From NCBI GenBank assembly GCA_947502975.1, contig CANNBV010000004.1, positions 310,001 to 374,000 on the forward strand: 64,000 nucleotides of DNA, read 5' to 3'. Position 1 is the stretch's first letter, and every line of letters starts with the position of its first letter. The position numbers and the translations under genes were made by a program. The stretch comes from an uncultured Flavobacteriaceae bacterium. GTDB taxonomy: Bacteria > Bacteroidota > Bacteroidia > Flavobacteriales > Flavobacteriaceae. The notes beneath the pieces were generated by a model, which saw only the letters and a list, made by a program, of their open reading frames with translations, was not told where the DNA came from and ran no database searches. This document shows, piece by piece, positions 1 to 7,761 of the stretch.

Positions 1-1273
1 CCATAAAGTTTGGGGCTATCTGATTTTTGGGGTTATCCTTTTGACGATTTTTCAAGCTATATATGATTGGGCTCAAGTCCCGATGGAATTAATTGATGGT
101 GCTTTTGCAAGTTTGAGTGAATGGGTGAAAAATAGTTTACCTCAAGGTGTATTTACCGATTTAATAGCCGAAGGTATTATTCCTGGGTTAGGTGGCATTG
201 TAATTTTTATTCCACAGATTGCATTTTTATTCCTATTTATTGCGGTGCTCGAAGAAAGTGGTTATATGAGTCGTGTGGTATTTTTAATGGATCGTATTAT
301 GCGCCGTTTTGGACTAAGTGGTAAAAGTGTTGTACCATTAATTTCTGGAACTGCCTGTGCCATTCCTGCTATTATGGCGACACGTAATATTGAGAGTTGG
401 AAAGAGCGTTTAATTACCATTTTGGTAACGCCTTTTACTACCTGTTCTGCTCGGTTGCCAGTATATTTAATAATTATCGAATTGGTTATTCCCGAAGGAC
501 GATTTTTTGGCTTGGGTTATCAACCTTTAACTCTGATGTTACTTTATTTAATAGGTTTTGGAACTGCAATTCTTTCGGCATACATTCTTAATAAAATTCT
601 AAAAATTAAGAGTAAGACCTTTTTTGTTATTGAAATGCCTAATTATAAGTTACCGCTTTTTAAAAACGTAGCGATCACCGTTATTGAAAAGACAAAAGCG
701 TTTGTATTTGGTGCTGGAAAAATAATTTTAGCAATTTCTATTGTGCTTTGGTTTTTAGCATCCTATGGCCCAGGCGAGCAATTTAATGATGCAGAAAAGA
801 TCATTACTACCGAATATGCTTCGCAAAACTTAACAGAAGAAGATTTACAACAAAAAATTGCATCACATAAATTAGAACATTCTTTCATTGGTATTGCTGG
901 ACATGCTATTGAACCTGTTATTAGGCCATTAGGATACGATTGGAAAATAGGAATTGCCATTGTTAGCTCTTTTGCTGCTCGTGAGGTTTTTGTAGGTACA
1001 CTTGCTACAATTTATAGCGTTGGAAGCGATGAAGAAGAAACTATAAAAAACAGAATGGCGGGAGAAGTCAATCCTATTTTGGGAGGTCCACTATTTAATT
1101 TTGCTTCTGGGATTTCACTATTACTGTTTTACGCTTTTGCTATGCAATGTATGAGCACACTTGCTATTGTTAAGAAAGAGACCAATAGTTGGAAATGGCC
1201 AACATTACAATTAATAATAATGACACTTTTTGCTTATATTGTAGCATTGATAGCCTTCCAATTTTTGAAATAA
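1..1273 (+). CDS. feoB: Ferrous iron transport protein B, C-terminal part (5' end outside window)
   Basis: Inner-membrane Fe(II) permease; only the C-terminal membrane part is present. The reading frame is open from base 2, giving HKVWGYLIFGVILL before the first possible internal start (TTG at 41), so the gene enters from upstream and its G-domain lies outside the window. Visible family features are the gate segment GLGGIVIFIPQIAFLF, the conserved CAIPAIMATR and TPFTTCSARLP segments with their cysteines, and about seven hydrophobic helices ending in AFQFLK. A Cys-rich FeoB-associated ORF follows at 1301. Family assignment is firm; the upstream extent and any feoA are not visible. Confidence 0.96.
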   Translation, partial: HKVWGYLIFGVILLTIFQAIYDWAQVPMELIDGAFASLSEWVKNSLPQGVFTDLIAEGIIPGLGGIVIFIPQIAFLFLFIAVLEESGYMSRVVFLMDRIMRRFGLSGKSVVPLISGTACAIPAIMATRNIESWKERLITILVTPFTTCSARLPVYLIIIELVIPEGRFFGLGYQPLTLMLLYLIGFGTAILSAYILNKILKIKSKTFFVIEMPNYKLPLFKNVAITVIEKTKAFVFGAGKIILAISIVLWFLASYGPGEQFNDAEKIITTEYASQNLTEEDLQQKIASHKLEHSFIGIAGHAIEPVIRPLGYDWKIGIAIVSSFAAREVFVGTLATIYSVGSDEEETIKNRMAGEVNPILGGPLFNFASGISLLLFYAFAMQCMSTLAIVKKETNSWKWPTLQLIIMTLFAYIVALIAFQFLK

Positions 1274-1300
1274 AACCACGATAGATTCGACTAATACATT

Positions 1301-1438
1301 ATGAACGATATCATTCAAAATATTTTTGTATTTACTGCGGTTGCTTTGGCTGTTTCTTTTTTGATAAAAAAATTCTTTTGGAAAAAGCCTAAAACTAAAA
1401 AAGCTTGTGGCGGAGATGATGGATGTGGGTGTCATTAA
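1301..1438 (+). CDS. FeoB-associated Cys-rich small membrane protein
   Basis: A 45-residue protein: one N-terminal transmembrane helix (about residues 4-22), a Lys-rich stretch (KKFFWKKPKTKK) and a C-terminal KACGGDDGCGCH tail with three cysteines and a terminal His. This architecture matches the small Cys-rich proteins often encoded directly after feoB, which are thought to assist Fe(II) uptake. It starts 27 nt after the feoB stop and is probably cotranscribed. Metal binding by the tail is inferred from its composition. The metal site may face the cytoplasm, since the basic segment lies just before it. Confidence 0.85.
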   Translation: MNDIIQNIFVFTAVALAVSFLIKKFFWKKPKTKKACGGDDGCGCH

Positions 1439-1447
1439 AAAATAAAA

Positions 1448-1675
1448 ATGTCCATAATCATCATTCTTATTGGTTATTATTTTGATTACAAAAGCGGGAA
1501 AACTGCATTCATAAGAGATTTACAAAAAGGATTGTCTATAGTTTTAATGCTTCTTGTTTCTGCACTTGTATTAATTAGCTTATTTGGGTTTAGTCTTTTA
1601 AGCACTATTTTTTCGATTGGAATAGAAATCATCGTTTTATTCTCGCTTAAAGCTTATTTCAACAAAAAGCATTAA
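1448..1675 (+). CDS. Small two-helix membrane protein, unknown function
   Basis: 75 residues with a hydrophobic N-terminus (IIIILIGYYF) and a long hydrophobic stretch (about residues 29-70) that could make two helices, ending in a basic YFNKKH tail. It begins 9 nt after the Cys-rich FeoB-associated gene, so it probably belongs to the same transcript. I do not recognise a family. Position suggests, but does not show, a role alongside FeoB. Confidence 0.5.
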   Translation: MSIIIILIGYYFDYKSGKTAFIRDLQKGLSIVLMLLVSALVLISLFGFSLLSTIFSIGIEIIVLFSLKAYFNKKH

Positions 1676-1784
1676 AATTCTTCATACCACTTTCACGCAT
1701 TATTTCCAATAAATAAAACTTTAGACTAGGTAATATACTTTTAAAAAAATTTAAAAAGAACTTACTAAGTTTGGATTTTTTAGT

Positions 1785-1792
1785 TACATTTG
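1785..1792 (+). promoter_or_regulatory. Bacteroidota -7 element upstream of the DtxR-family gene
   Basis: TACATTTG fits the Bacteroidota consensus TAnnTTTG and lies 43 nt before the ATG at 1836. A TTTG at 1770-1773 is too close (11 nt) for a normal -33 partner, so the call rests on the -7 element alone. Confidence 0.5.
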
Positions 1793-1799
1793 AAAAATA

Positions 1800-1815
1800 T
1801 TTAAGCTTACTTAAA
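1800..1815. promoter_or_regulatory. Candidate DtxR/MntR operator palindrome
   Basis: TTTAAG-ctta-CTTAAA is a perfect 6-bp inverted repeat with a 4-nt spacer, extended imperfectly by flanking ATA/TAT. It sits at the expected transcription start of the downstream metal regulator. Its layout resembles the TTAACTTGACTTAA-type sites of MntR/SloR/PsaR-like repressors, which suggests autoregulation. That function is inferred. Confidence 0.4.
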
Positions 1816-1835
1816 AATATTTTAAAGCATACCGA

Positions 1836-2495
1836 ATGTCAATAGCAATTGAAAATTTTGTAAAAGCCATTTACAAAAATGGAAAACACGACCACAATGA
1901 TACCAAACCTGGTAATATTGCTAAGGAATTAGGTATTTCTAATGCTGCTGCAACAGATATGGCAAAAAAGTTAGCCGCTAAAGATTTATTGCACTACGAA
2001 AAATACCAAGAGCTAAAACTTACCGAAAAAGGCACTAAAATGGCACTAAACGTAGTGCGTAAACATCGCCTTTGGGAAGCGTTGCTATTTAAACTTTTCG
2101 ATTTATCGTTACATGACATCCATCGTGAAGCCGAATTACTAGAGCATCAAACATCTGATTTACTCGCCAATAAAATAAGTGAGTTTTTAGGTAATCCTAA
2201 ATTTGATCCTCATGGTGATCCCATTCCAAATTCCGCTGGTGAAATAACTACCATCGATACGTCTATACCACTTTCAAACGGTGAAGAAGGTAAAACTTAT
2301 ATCATATCTAGATTAATGAGTGATGACAAAGAGTTTCTGGATTTCTGCGTACAAAACGGATTAAAATATGGCAACTCGGTTTTGGTATCAAAACAGTTCA
2401 GCAAAAATAAAATGACTCAAATTTTAATTAACCATAATACAATTCTTCTTAACGAAGATTTCACATCAATTATTTACGTCAATGAACAAGATTAA
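1836..2495 (+). CDS. DtxR/MntR-family metal-dependent transcriptional regulator
   Basis: Cytoplasmic metal-responsive repressor of 219 residues. An N-terminal winged helix-turn-helix (about 1-65, with KELGISNAAATDMAKKLAAK) is followed by a dimerisation and metal-binding domain (about 66-140, including AELLEHQTSD, the usual E-x-x-E-H ligands, and the family mark DPHGDPIP) and a C-terminal FeoA/SH3-like domain (about 150-215). It lies between the iron-uptake genes and an Mn/Zn ABC operon and overlaps the next gene by 14 nt, so it probably controls this cluster. Whether it senses Mn or Fe cannot be told by eye; the TroA-type importer downstream favours Mn. Confidence 0.92.
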   Translation: MSIAIENFVKAIYKNGKHDHNDTKPGNIAKELGISNAAATDMAKKLAAKDLLHYEKYQELKLTEKGTKMALNVVRKHRLWEALLFKLFDLSLHDIHREAELLEHQTSDLLANKISEFLGNPKFDPHGDPIPNSAGEITTIDTSIPLSNGEEGKTYIISRLMSDDKEFLDFCVQNGLKYGNSVLVSKQFSKNKMTQILINHNTILLNEDFTSIIYVNEQD

Positions 2496-3273
2496 ATTCA
2501 TACTTTTTACAGTAATTTCTACGATTACATTTTCGGTTGTAGCTCAAGAAGATGATCTAGGCCCTTTAGTCACAGATAGACCTGATGCCACGGAAGCATC
2601 ATCAACAGTTGGTAAAGGTATTCTGCAATTTGAAACTGGAGGGTTATACGAATCCTTTGAAGCTAATAATGTAAAATCAGAAAATTACACATTCAATACC
2701 ATGCTTATTCGTTATGGAATTCTGGATAATCTTGAATTACGTTTAGGGTGGGATTTTGTTGAAGGTGTAACTACAATAAACGACAATAAACTTAATAATG
2801 TTATGAGTGGGCTATCACCATTACTTTTAGGTATGAAAATAGATATTGCCGAAGAAAATGGTGCAATGCCAGAAATTGCATTAATTGGGCATGTATTTCC
2901 AGTATTTAGTGCATCAGCTGATTATCGTCCAGAATACACTGGTGTAGATTTTAGATTATCACTAGCTCATACACTAAGTGAAAACTCTAGTTTAGGTTAT
3001 AATATTGGGGCACAATGGGGTGATGATTCACCTGAGGCAGCTGCAATCTACACCTTAGCTTATGGGTATAGCTTTACTGAAAAGTTTGGAATGTATGCTG
3101 AAGTTTATGGAGATTTCCCCGAAGATAGTAGTGCTAACCATTACTGGGATGCCGGTTTCACATATTTAGTAAATAACGATTTACAGTTAGACACCTATTT
3201 TGGAACAAGTATTACAGAAGGGCAAGATTTATTATTGGGCATAGGATTTAGTTATAGAGTAAGAAAAAAATAA
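2482..3273 (+). CDS. Outer-membrane beta-barrel protein (Phenol_MetA_deg-like transporter family)
   Basis: 263 residues with a signal peptide ending near SVVAQ (about residue 21). The mature part opens with LVTDRPDATEASSTVGKG, the usual opening of the Phenol_MetA_deg-like putative transporters. It then has alternating beta-strands and ends in an aromatic strand (LLLGIGFSYRVRKK), typical of a barrel of about 12 strands. The start overlaps the regulator gene by 14 nt and the ABC operon follows 9 nt downstream, so translation is coupled. An outer-membrane route for the metal is inferred from this context; the family has no firmly known substrate. Confidence 0.7.
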   Translation: MNKIKFILFTVISTITFSVVAQEDDLGPLVTDRPDATEASSTVGKGILQFETGGLYESFEANNVKSENYTFNTMLIRYGILDNLELRLGWDFVEGVTTINDNKLNNVMSGLSPLLLGMKIDIAEENGAMPEIALIGHVFPVFSASADYRPEYTGVDFRLSLAHTLSENSSLGYNIGAQWGDDSPEAAAIYTLAYGYSFTEKFGMYAEVYGDFPEDSSANHYWDAGFTYLVNNDLQLDTYFGTSITEGQDLLLGIGFSYRVRKK

Positions 3274-3282
3274 TTTTAAGAC

Positions 3283-4188
3283 ATGAAAAAGCAACTTATA
3301 ACATTTTTGGCAATAGCGCTTTTTTTTAGCTGTAAAAGCGAGAAAAAAACTAATGGTAAACTTAACGTAGTAACCACCACAACTATGATTACCGATTTAG
3401 TGCAACATATTGGCGACGATCATATCAACTTACAAGGCCTAATGGGTAGCGGTGTAGATCCTCATCTCTATAAAGCAAGTGAAGGTGATGTTACAAAACT
3501 GTCTAATGCAGATATAATTTTCTATAATGGTTTACATTTAGAAGGAAAACTGGTAGAAGTTTTTGAGAAGATGAAAACCAAAAAAACGGTTGCTATATCT
3601 GATGTTATAGATAAAAATACACTTATAGGATCAGAATATTTTGCATCAAATTACGATCCACATATTTGGTTTAATATCTCTTATTGGATGCAAGCTACTA
3701 ATTTTGTTGTTGAAACACTTTCTGAAGCAATTCCAGATAAAAAAGAAATTTTTAGAGCTAACGGATTTAAATACTTACGCCAACTCGAAGATTTAAATAA
3801 ATTAGTAAAAACCACTATAAATACTTTACCTAAGGAAAAGCGAATATTAGTTACCGCTCACGATGCCTTTAACTATTTTGGTAAAGCTTTTGATTTTGAA
3901 GTAGTTGGTTTACAAGGTTTATCAACTGCAACAGAGGCTGGGGTTCAAGATGTCCAAAAGCTTTCAGCATTCATTATTGAACATAAAGTAAAAGCTATTT
4001 TTGTGGAAAGCTCAGTGCCAAAGCGTACTATAGAAGCACTTCAAGCAGCGGTTAAATCTAAAGGACACGAAGTGACTATTGGAGGTACATTATACTCTGA
4101 TGCTTTGGGAGATACTGGCACCATTGAAGGCACTTATATTGGTATGTTTGTGTATAATGTAACTACTATTGTGAATGCTTTAAAATAA
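3283..4188 (+). CDS. Mn/Zn ABC transporter substrate-binding lipoprotein (TroA/ZnuA family)
   Basis: Periplasmic metal-binding component of 301 residues. It has a lipobox FFSC (lipidated Cys17). The four metal ligands expected for TroA-type proteins are at His61 (DPHLYKAS), His127 (DPHIWF), His193 (AHDAFNYFG) and Asp273 (TLYSDALG), matching TroA spacing. The long His-rich acidic loop of many ZnuA proteins is absent, which fits Mn or broad Mn/Zn/Fe specificity better than dedicated Zn uptake. It is the first gene of an ABC cassette and lies 9 nt after the barrel gene. Confidence 0.93.
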   Translation: MKKQLITFLAIALFFSCKSEKKTNGKLNVVTTTTMITDLVQHIGDDHINLQGLMGSGVDPHLYKASEGDVTKLSNADIIFYNGLHLEGKLVEVFEKMKTKKTVAISDVIDKNTLIGSEYFASNYDPHIWFNISYWMQATNFVVETLSEAIPDKKEIFRANGFKYLRQLEDLNKLVKTTINTLPKEKRILVTAHDAFNYFGKAFDFEVVGLQGLSTATEAGVQDVQKLSAFIIEHKVKAIFVESSVPKRTIEALQAAVKSKGHEVTIGGTLYSDALGDTGTIEGTYIGMFVYNVTTIVNALK

Positions 4189-4196
4189 CTAATATT

Positions 4197-4934
4197 ATGA
4201 GTACACAAATAGCCGTAAAAGTTGATGATTTAACTGTAGCTTACAACTACAAACCTGTATTATGGGATATCGATTTAGAAATCCCAGAAGGTGTACTCAT
4301 GGCTATTGTTGGACCAAACGGCGCAGGAAAATCTACACTGATCAAATCTATTTTAGGTATTCTAAAACCTATTGCAGGAAGTGTTAGTATTTATGATAAA
4401 CCGTATGAAGATCAAAGACAACTCGTAGCCTATGTTCCACAAAAAGGAAGTGTAGATTGGGATTTTCCAACAACAGCCTTAGATGTTGTCATGATGGGAA
4501 CCTATGGCAGTTTAGGTTGGATAAAACGTCCTGGACAAAAACAGAAAAAAGCAGCCCTTGAAGCTTTAGAAAAAGTCGGAATGTTGCCTTTTAAAAATCG
4601 ACAAATAAGTCAATTATCGGGTGGGCAACAACAGCGCATCTTTTTAGCTAGAGCTTTAGTACAAAACGCATCTATTTATTTTATGGATGAGCCCTTTCAG
4701 GGTGTTGATGCTACTACAGAAATAGCTATCATAAATATTTTAAAAGAATTACGTAAAGCTGGGAAAACAGTAATTGTTGTGCATCACGATTTACAAACTG
4801 TTCCAGAATATTTTGATTGGGTAACGTTTTTAAATGTAAAGAAGATAGCCACTGGACCAGTAAAAGACATCTTCAATGATGATAATTTAACAAAGACTTA
4901 TGGTATTAATTATAAAGTGAGTATTCAGGAGTAA
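4197..4934 (+). CDS. Mn/Zn ABC transporter ATP-binding protein
   Basis: Cytoplasmic ATPase of 245 residues energising the importer. Walker [10 protein letters not shown] is at 39-47. A Q-loop ([20 protein letters not shown], characteristic of MntB/ZnuC-type ATPases), signature LSGGQQQR, Walker B IYFMDEPF and a switch His in VVHHD follow in order. Its stop codon overlaps the next ATG by one base. The family is clear; the transported ion is inferred from the binding protein. Confidence 0.95.
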   Translation: MSTQIAVKVDDLTVAYNYKPVLWDIDLEIPEGVLMAIVGPNGAGKSTLIKSILGILKPIAGSVSIYDKPYEDQRQLVAYVPQKGSVDWDFPTTALDVVMMGTYGSLGWIKRPGQKQKKAALEALEKVGMLPFKNRQISQLSGGQQQRIFLARALVQNASIYFMDEPFQGVDATTEIAIINILKELRKAGKTVIVVHHDLQTVPEYFDWVTFLNVKKIATGPVKDIFNDDNLTKTYGINYKVSIQE

Positions 4935-5326
4935 TGAGTGTTACACAGTCCATAGAATTATTTGTTGCTATAAACCTCTTGGTTATAGGGTTATCGCATT
5001 TCTTACAACCAAAAATATGGGTTGATTTTTTTGTTTTCCTACACTCAAAAAACACTACTGGAAATATTATTAATGCATTAATAGCTTTGGGTATGGGATC
5101 AATTATCTTGTCATTTCATTTTGTTTGGCAATGGCCTAAAATATTAATTACCCTTTATGGTTTATCTCAAGTTTTAAAAGGCATTATCTATTTATTGAAA
5201 CCATCAATAGGTATAGCAAATATTGGAAAAGTAACTATTGAAAAATCCGATAAATTTAAATGGACAGGACTGTTAATGTCTGTATTTTCATTATCTATCT
5301 TTTTTCAGATTATTTCATTTAATTAA
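4934..5326 (+). CDS. Four-helix membrane protein inserted in the Mn/Zn ABC operon
   Basis: 130 residues with about four predicted membrane helices (near 8-25, 40-62, 68-86 and 108-128). The ATG overlaps the ATPase stop codon (TAATG), and the permease frame begins 2 nt after its stop, so it is tightly embedded between the ATPase and permease genes. I do not recognise the family; the topology is DoxX-like only in outline. Its position suggests an accessory transport role, but nothing in the sequence proves this. Confidence 0.7.
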   Translation: MSVTQSIELFVAINLLVIGLSHFLQPKIWVDFFVFLHSKNTTGNIINALIALGMGSIILSFHFVWQWPKILITLYGLSQVLKGIIYLLKPSIGIANIGKVTIEKSDKFKWTGLLMSVFSLSIFFQIISFN

Positions 5327-5328
5327 AC

Positions 5329-6465
5329 ATTAAAAGTATCGATTTAACAGAATACATAAAATTAGTCTTTACCGATTACACCCTAAGAACCATAACCCTA
5401 GGGACTGCTATTTTAGGTGCAGTTACTGGCATGTTAGGTAGTTTTGCTGTATTGCGAAAGCAAAGCTTGCTTGGGGATGCTATCTCACATGCCGCACTAC
5501 CAGGTATAGCTATAGCCTTTTTAATCACTGGAGCTAAAGACAGTAATGTTTTGTTGTTAGGAGCCTTGGTAAGCGGACTCATAGGCACATTTTGGATTCG
5601 AGGTATTATTAGTAAAACACATTTAAAATCAGATACAGCCTTAGGTTTAATTTTATCCTTATTCTTTGGTTTCGGAATGTTATTACTCACTTTTATCCAA
5701 AAGCAACCCAACGCCAATCAAGCCGGTTTGGATAAATATTTATTTGGACAAGCAGCTACTTTAATAGAAAGTGATGTTTGGATGATGGCCATTGTCACGG
5801 GCATCTGCTTATTTGTATTGTTATTATTTTGGAAAGAGTTCAAAATATTATTATTTGACGCAGACTATACCAAAACATTAGGCTTCAATACCAAATTTAT
5901 AGACATTTTAATTACTACATTTATTGTATTAGCCATTGTTTTAGGTTTACAAACCGTAGGTGTAGTACTAATGAGCGCCATGCTATTAGCACCTGCCGCT
6001 GCTGCAAGACAATGGACAAATAGTTTAAGTGTTATGGTGTTTTTAGCAGCGATTTTCGGAGCATTTTCTGGTGTCTTTGGAACAGCTATAAGCGCAACTC
6101 AAAACAACTTGTCAACAGGTCCAGTTATAGTGATTGTTGCCAGTGTTTTTGTATTGTTCTCTTTTGTATTCTCACCGAGTAGAGGCCTTTTATTTAAACA
6201 AATCCGATTTATAAAAAATCGTCGAGATTTACAATTGCACAAAACTTTGGCATTCATGTATAACATTGTTGAAAGCCATGAAAATATTTCGCATCCGCAC
6301 GCTATAAAAATCCTAAATAATTTTCAAGGATATACAAAAGGCACACTTCAAAAGCTGGTAAGTAAAAACTATGTCACTCTAGAAGGGAGCATGTGGAGTT
6401 TAACTGAAGAAGGTTTCAAAACAGCCTCTAATTTATATAGCCAACAAAACGATAATAATGAGTAG
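5329..6465 (+). CDS. Mn/Zn ABC transporter permease 1, probable ATT start, winged-helix-like tail
   Basis: Inner-membrane permease of the ABC-3 family (FAVLRKQSLLGDAISHAALPGIA). The first ATG (5431) would begin inside the first helix, yet the frame is open upstream to a stop at 5320-5322 and encodes a good family N-terminus, KSIDLTEYIKLVFTDYTLRT. There is no ATG, GTG or TTG in that stretch; ATT at 5329 lies exactly where ATG would be expected, 2 nt after the previous stop. I therefore call 378 residues. About nine helices are followed by a cytoplasmic tail (about 283-378) resembling a winged helix (HPHAIKILNNF, TKGTLQKLVSKNYVTLEG, LTEEG). It overlaps permease 2 by 8 nt. Confidence 0.85.
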   Translation: MKSIDLTEYIKLVFTDYTLRTITLGTAILGAVTGMLGSFAVLRKQSLLGDAISHAALPGIAIAFLITGAKDSNVLLLGALVSGLIGTFWIRGIISKTHLKSDTALGLILSLFFGFGMLLLTFIQKQPNANQAGLDKYLFGQAATLIESDVWMMAIVTGICLFVLLLFWKEFKILLFDADYTKTLGFNTKFIDILITTFIVLAIVLGLQTVGVVLMSAMLLAPAAAARQWTNSLSVMVFLAAIFGAFSGVFGTAISATQNNLSTGPVIVIVASVFVLFSFVFSPSRGLLFKQIRFIKNRRDLQLHKTLAFMYNIVESHENISHPHAIKILNNFQGYTKGTLQKLVSKNYVTLEGSMWSLTEEGFKTASNLYSQQNDNNE

Positions 6466-7618
6466 TGCTCAAATTGAAATACAGTTAATTGCAAGTTTGG
6501 TTGCCATCGCTTGTGCCATCCCAGGAACGTTTTTAGTACTGCGAAAAATGGCCATGATTAGTGATGCTATCAGTCATTCTATTCTCCCGGGCATCGTTAT
6601 TGGATTTTTTATGACACAAGATTTAAATTCACCTGTTTTAATTCTACTTGCTGCCTTAACAGGTATTTTAACTGTAGTTTTAGTAGAATATATTCAGAAA
6701 ACTGGTTTGGTTAAAGAAGACACAGCGATAGGCTTAGTATTTCCCGCATTGTTTAGTATTGGAGTGATTATGATTGCAAAAAATGCTAACGATGTACACT
6801 TAGATGTCGATGCTGTATTATTAGGTGAATTAGCATTTGCTCCTTTTGATAGATTGATTATTTCTGGAGTTGATATTGGTCCAAAATCACTTTGGATTAT
6901 TGGAAGTATTTTAGTGATAACAGTTGGATTGTTATTTGTATTCTTTAAAGAATTAAAAGTAAGCACCTTTGATGCCGGTTTAGCAGCCTCATTAGGGTTC
7001 TCTCCTGCTATAATCCATTATGGATTAATGACGGTATCTTCTGTAACTACAGTTGGAGCTTTCGATGCTGTTGGTGCCATTTTGGTAGTTGCCTTGATGA
7101 TTGCCCCAGCGGCCACCGCCTATTTACTCACTAACGAATTAAAACGCATGCTTATTTACGCTATTTGTTTTGGAGTATTTAGCGCTATTGCTGGGTATTG
7201 GGTGGCTCATTGGTTAGATGCGTCAATTGCAGGATCTATAACAACAATGCTGGGTTTTATATTTCTTATCGTTTACTTATTTGCACCAAGCAGAGGTATT
7301 ATCGCAGTACTTTACAGAGAAAAGCAACAACGCACAGAGGTGTCACTTCTCACCTTCCTACTTCATTTAAAAAATCATACTGAAGAACGTGAACGTCATG
7401 TTAACCACCTCAACGAACATATTAATTGGCAAAAAGTACGCTCAAAAACTGTTTTAGACTTGGCTCTAAAAAATAACATGATTCAATTGGATAAAAATAT
7501 CGTGTCTTTAACTGAAAAAGGCGACGAATTTACTTCAAAAGCTATTGATTATATCATTACCAACGAAGACGCTCAAATTGAAGATATGAAAGATGATTTC
7601 TTTTTGTTTAGAGGGTAA
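6458..7618 (+). CDS. Mn/Zn ABC transporter permease 2 with winged-helix-like C-terminal tail
   Basis: 386-residue ABC-3 family permease with GTFLVLRKMAMISDAISHS near the N-terminus and helices to about residue 280 (SPAATAYLL-type segment and FAPSRGI end). It pairs with permease 1 to form a heterodimeric channel. The last 100 residues are soluble and end with KVRSKTVLDLALKNNMIQLD and VSLTEKGDEF, which looks like the recognition helix and wing of a DtxR-like winged helix. The start overlaps permease 1 by 8 nt. It is the last gene of the operon; a palindromic repeat follows. Confidence 0.92.
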   Translation: MSSAQIEIQLIASLVAIACAIPGTFLVLRKMAMISDAISHSILPGIVIGFFMTQDLNSPVLILLAALTGILTVVLVEYIQKTGLVKEDTAIGLVFPALFSIGVIMIAKNANDVHLDVDAVLLGELAFAPFDRLIISGVDIGPKSLWIIGSILVITVGLLFVFFKELKVSTFDAGLAASLGFSPAIIHYGLMTVSSVTTVGAFDAVGAILVVALMIAPAATAYLLTNELKRMLIYAICFGVFSAIAGYWVAHWLDASIAGSITTMLGFIFLIVYLFAPSRGIIAVLYREKQQRTEVSLLTFLLHLKNHTEERERHVNHLNEHINWQKVRSKTVLDLALKNNMIQLDKNIVSLTEKGDEFTSKAIDYIITNEDAQIEDMKDDFFLFRG

Positions 7619-7640
7619 GATTATTCAAAAAAAAATAAAA

Positions 7641-7714
7641 GATTCTTCGCTTTGCTCTGAATGACAAACATCTTCTTTTTGTCATTCAGAGAGAGGAACG
7701 ACCGAAGAATCTCA
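7641..7714. repeat. REP-like inverted repeat pair downstream of the Mn/Zn operon
   Basis: Left arm 7641-7668 (GATTCTTCGC...GAATGACAAA) and right arm 7678-7711 are inverted copies differing mainly by a 6-nt indel, so they can form a long hairpin. It belongs to the TGTCAT/ATGACA-flanked palindromes also seen at 9375 and 10838. It may serve as an mRNA 3' end for the operon; a classical U-run is missing. Confidence 0.75.
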
Positions 7715-7761
7715 TAGTTTTGGTATATTTCTTGTGGCTGTTTAATTAAATACTAGCCATT

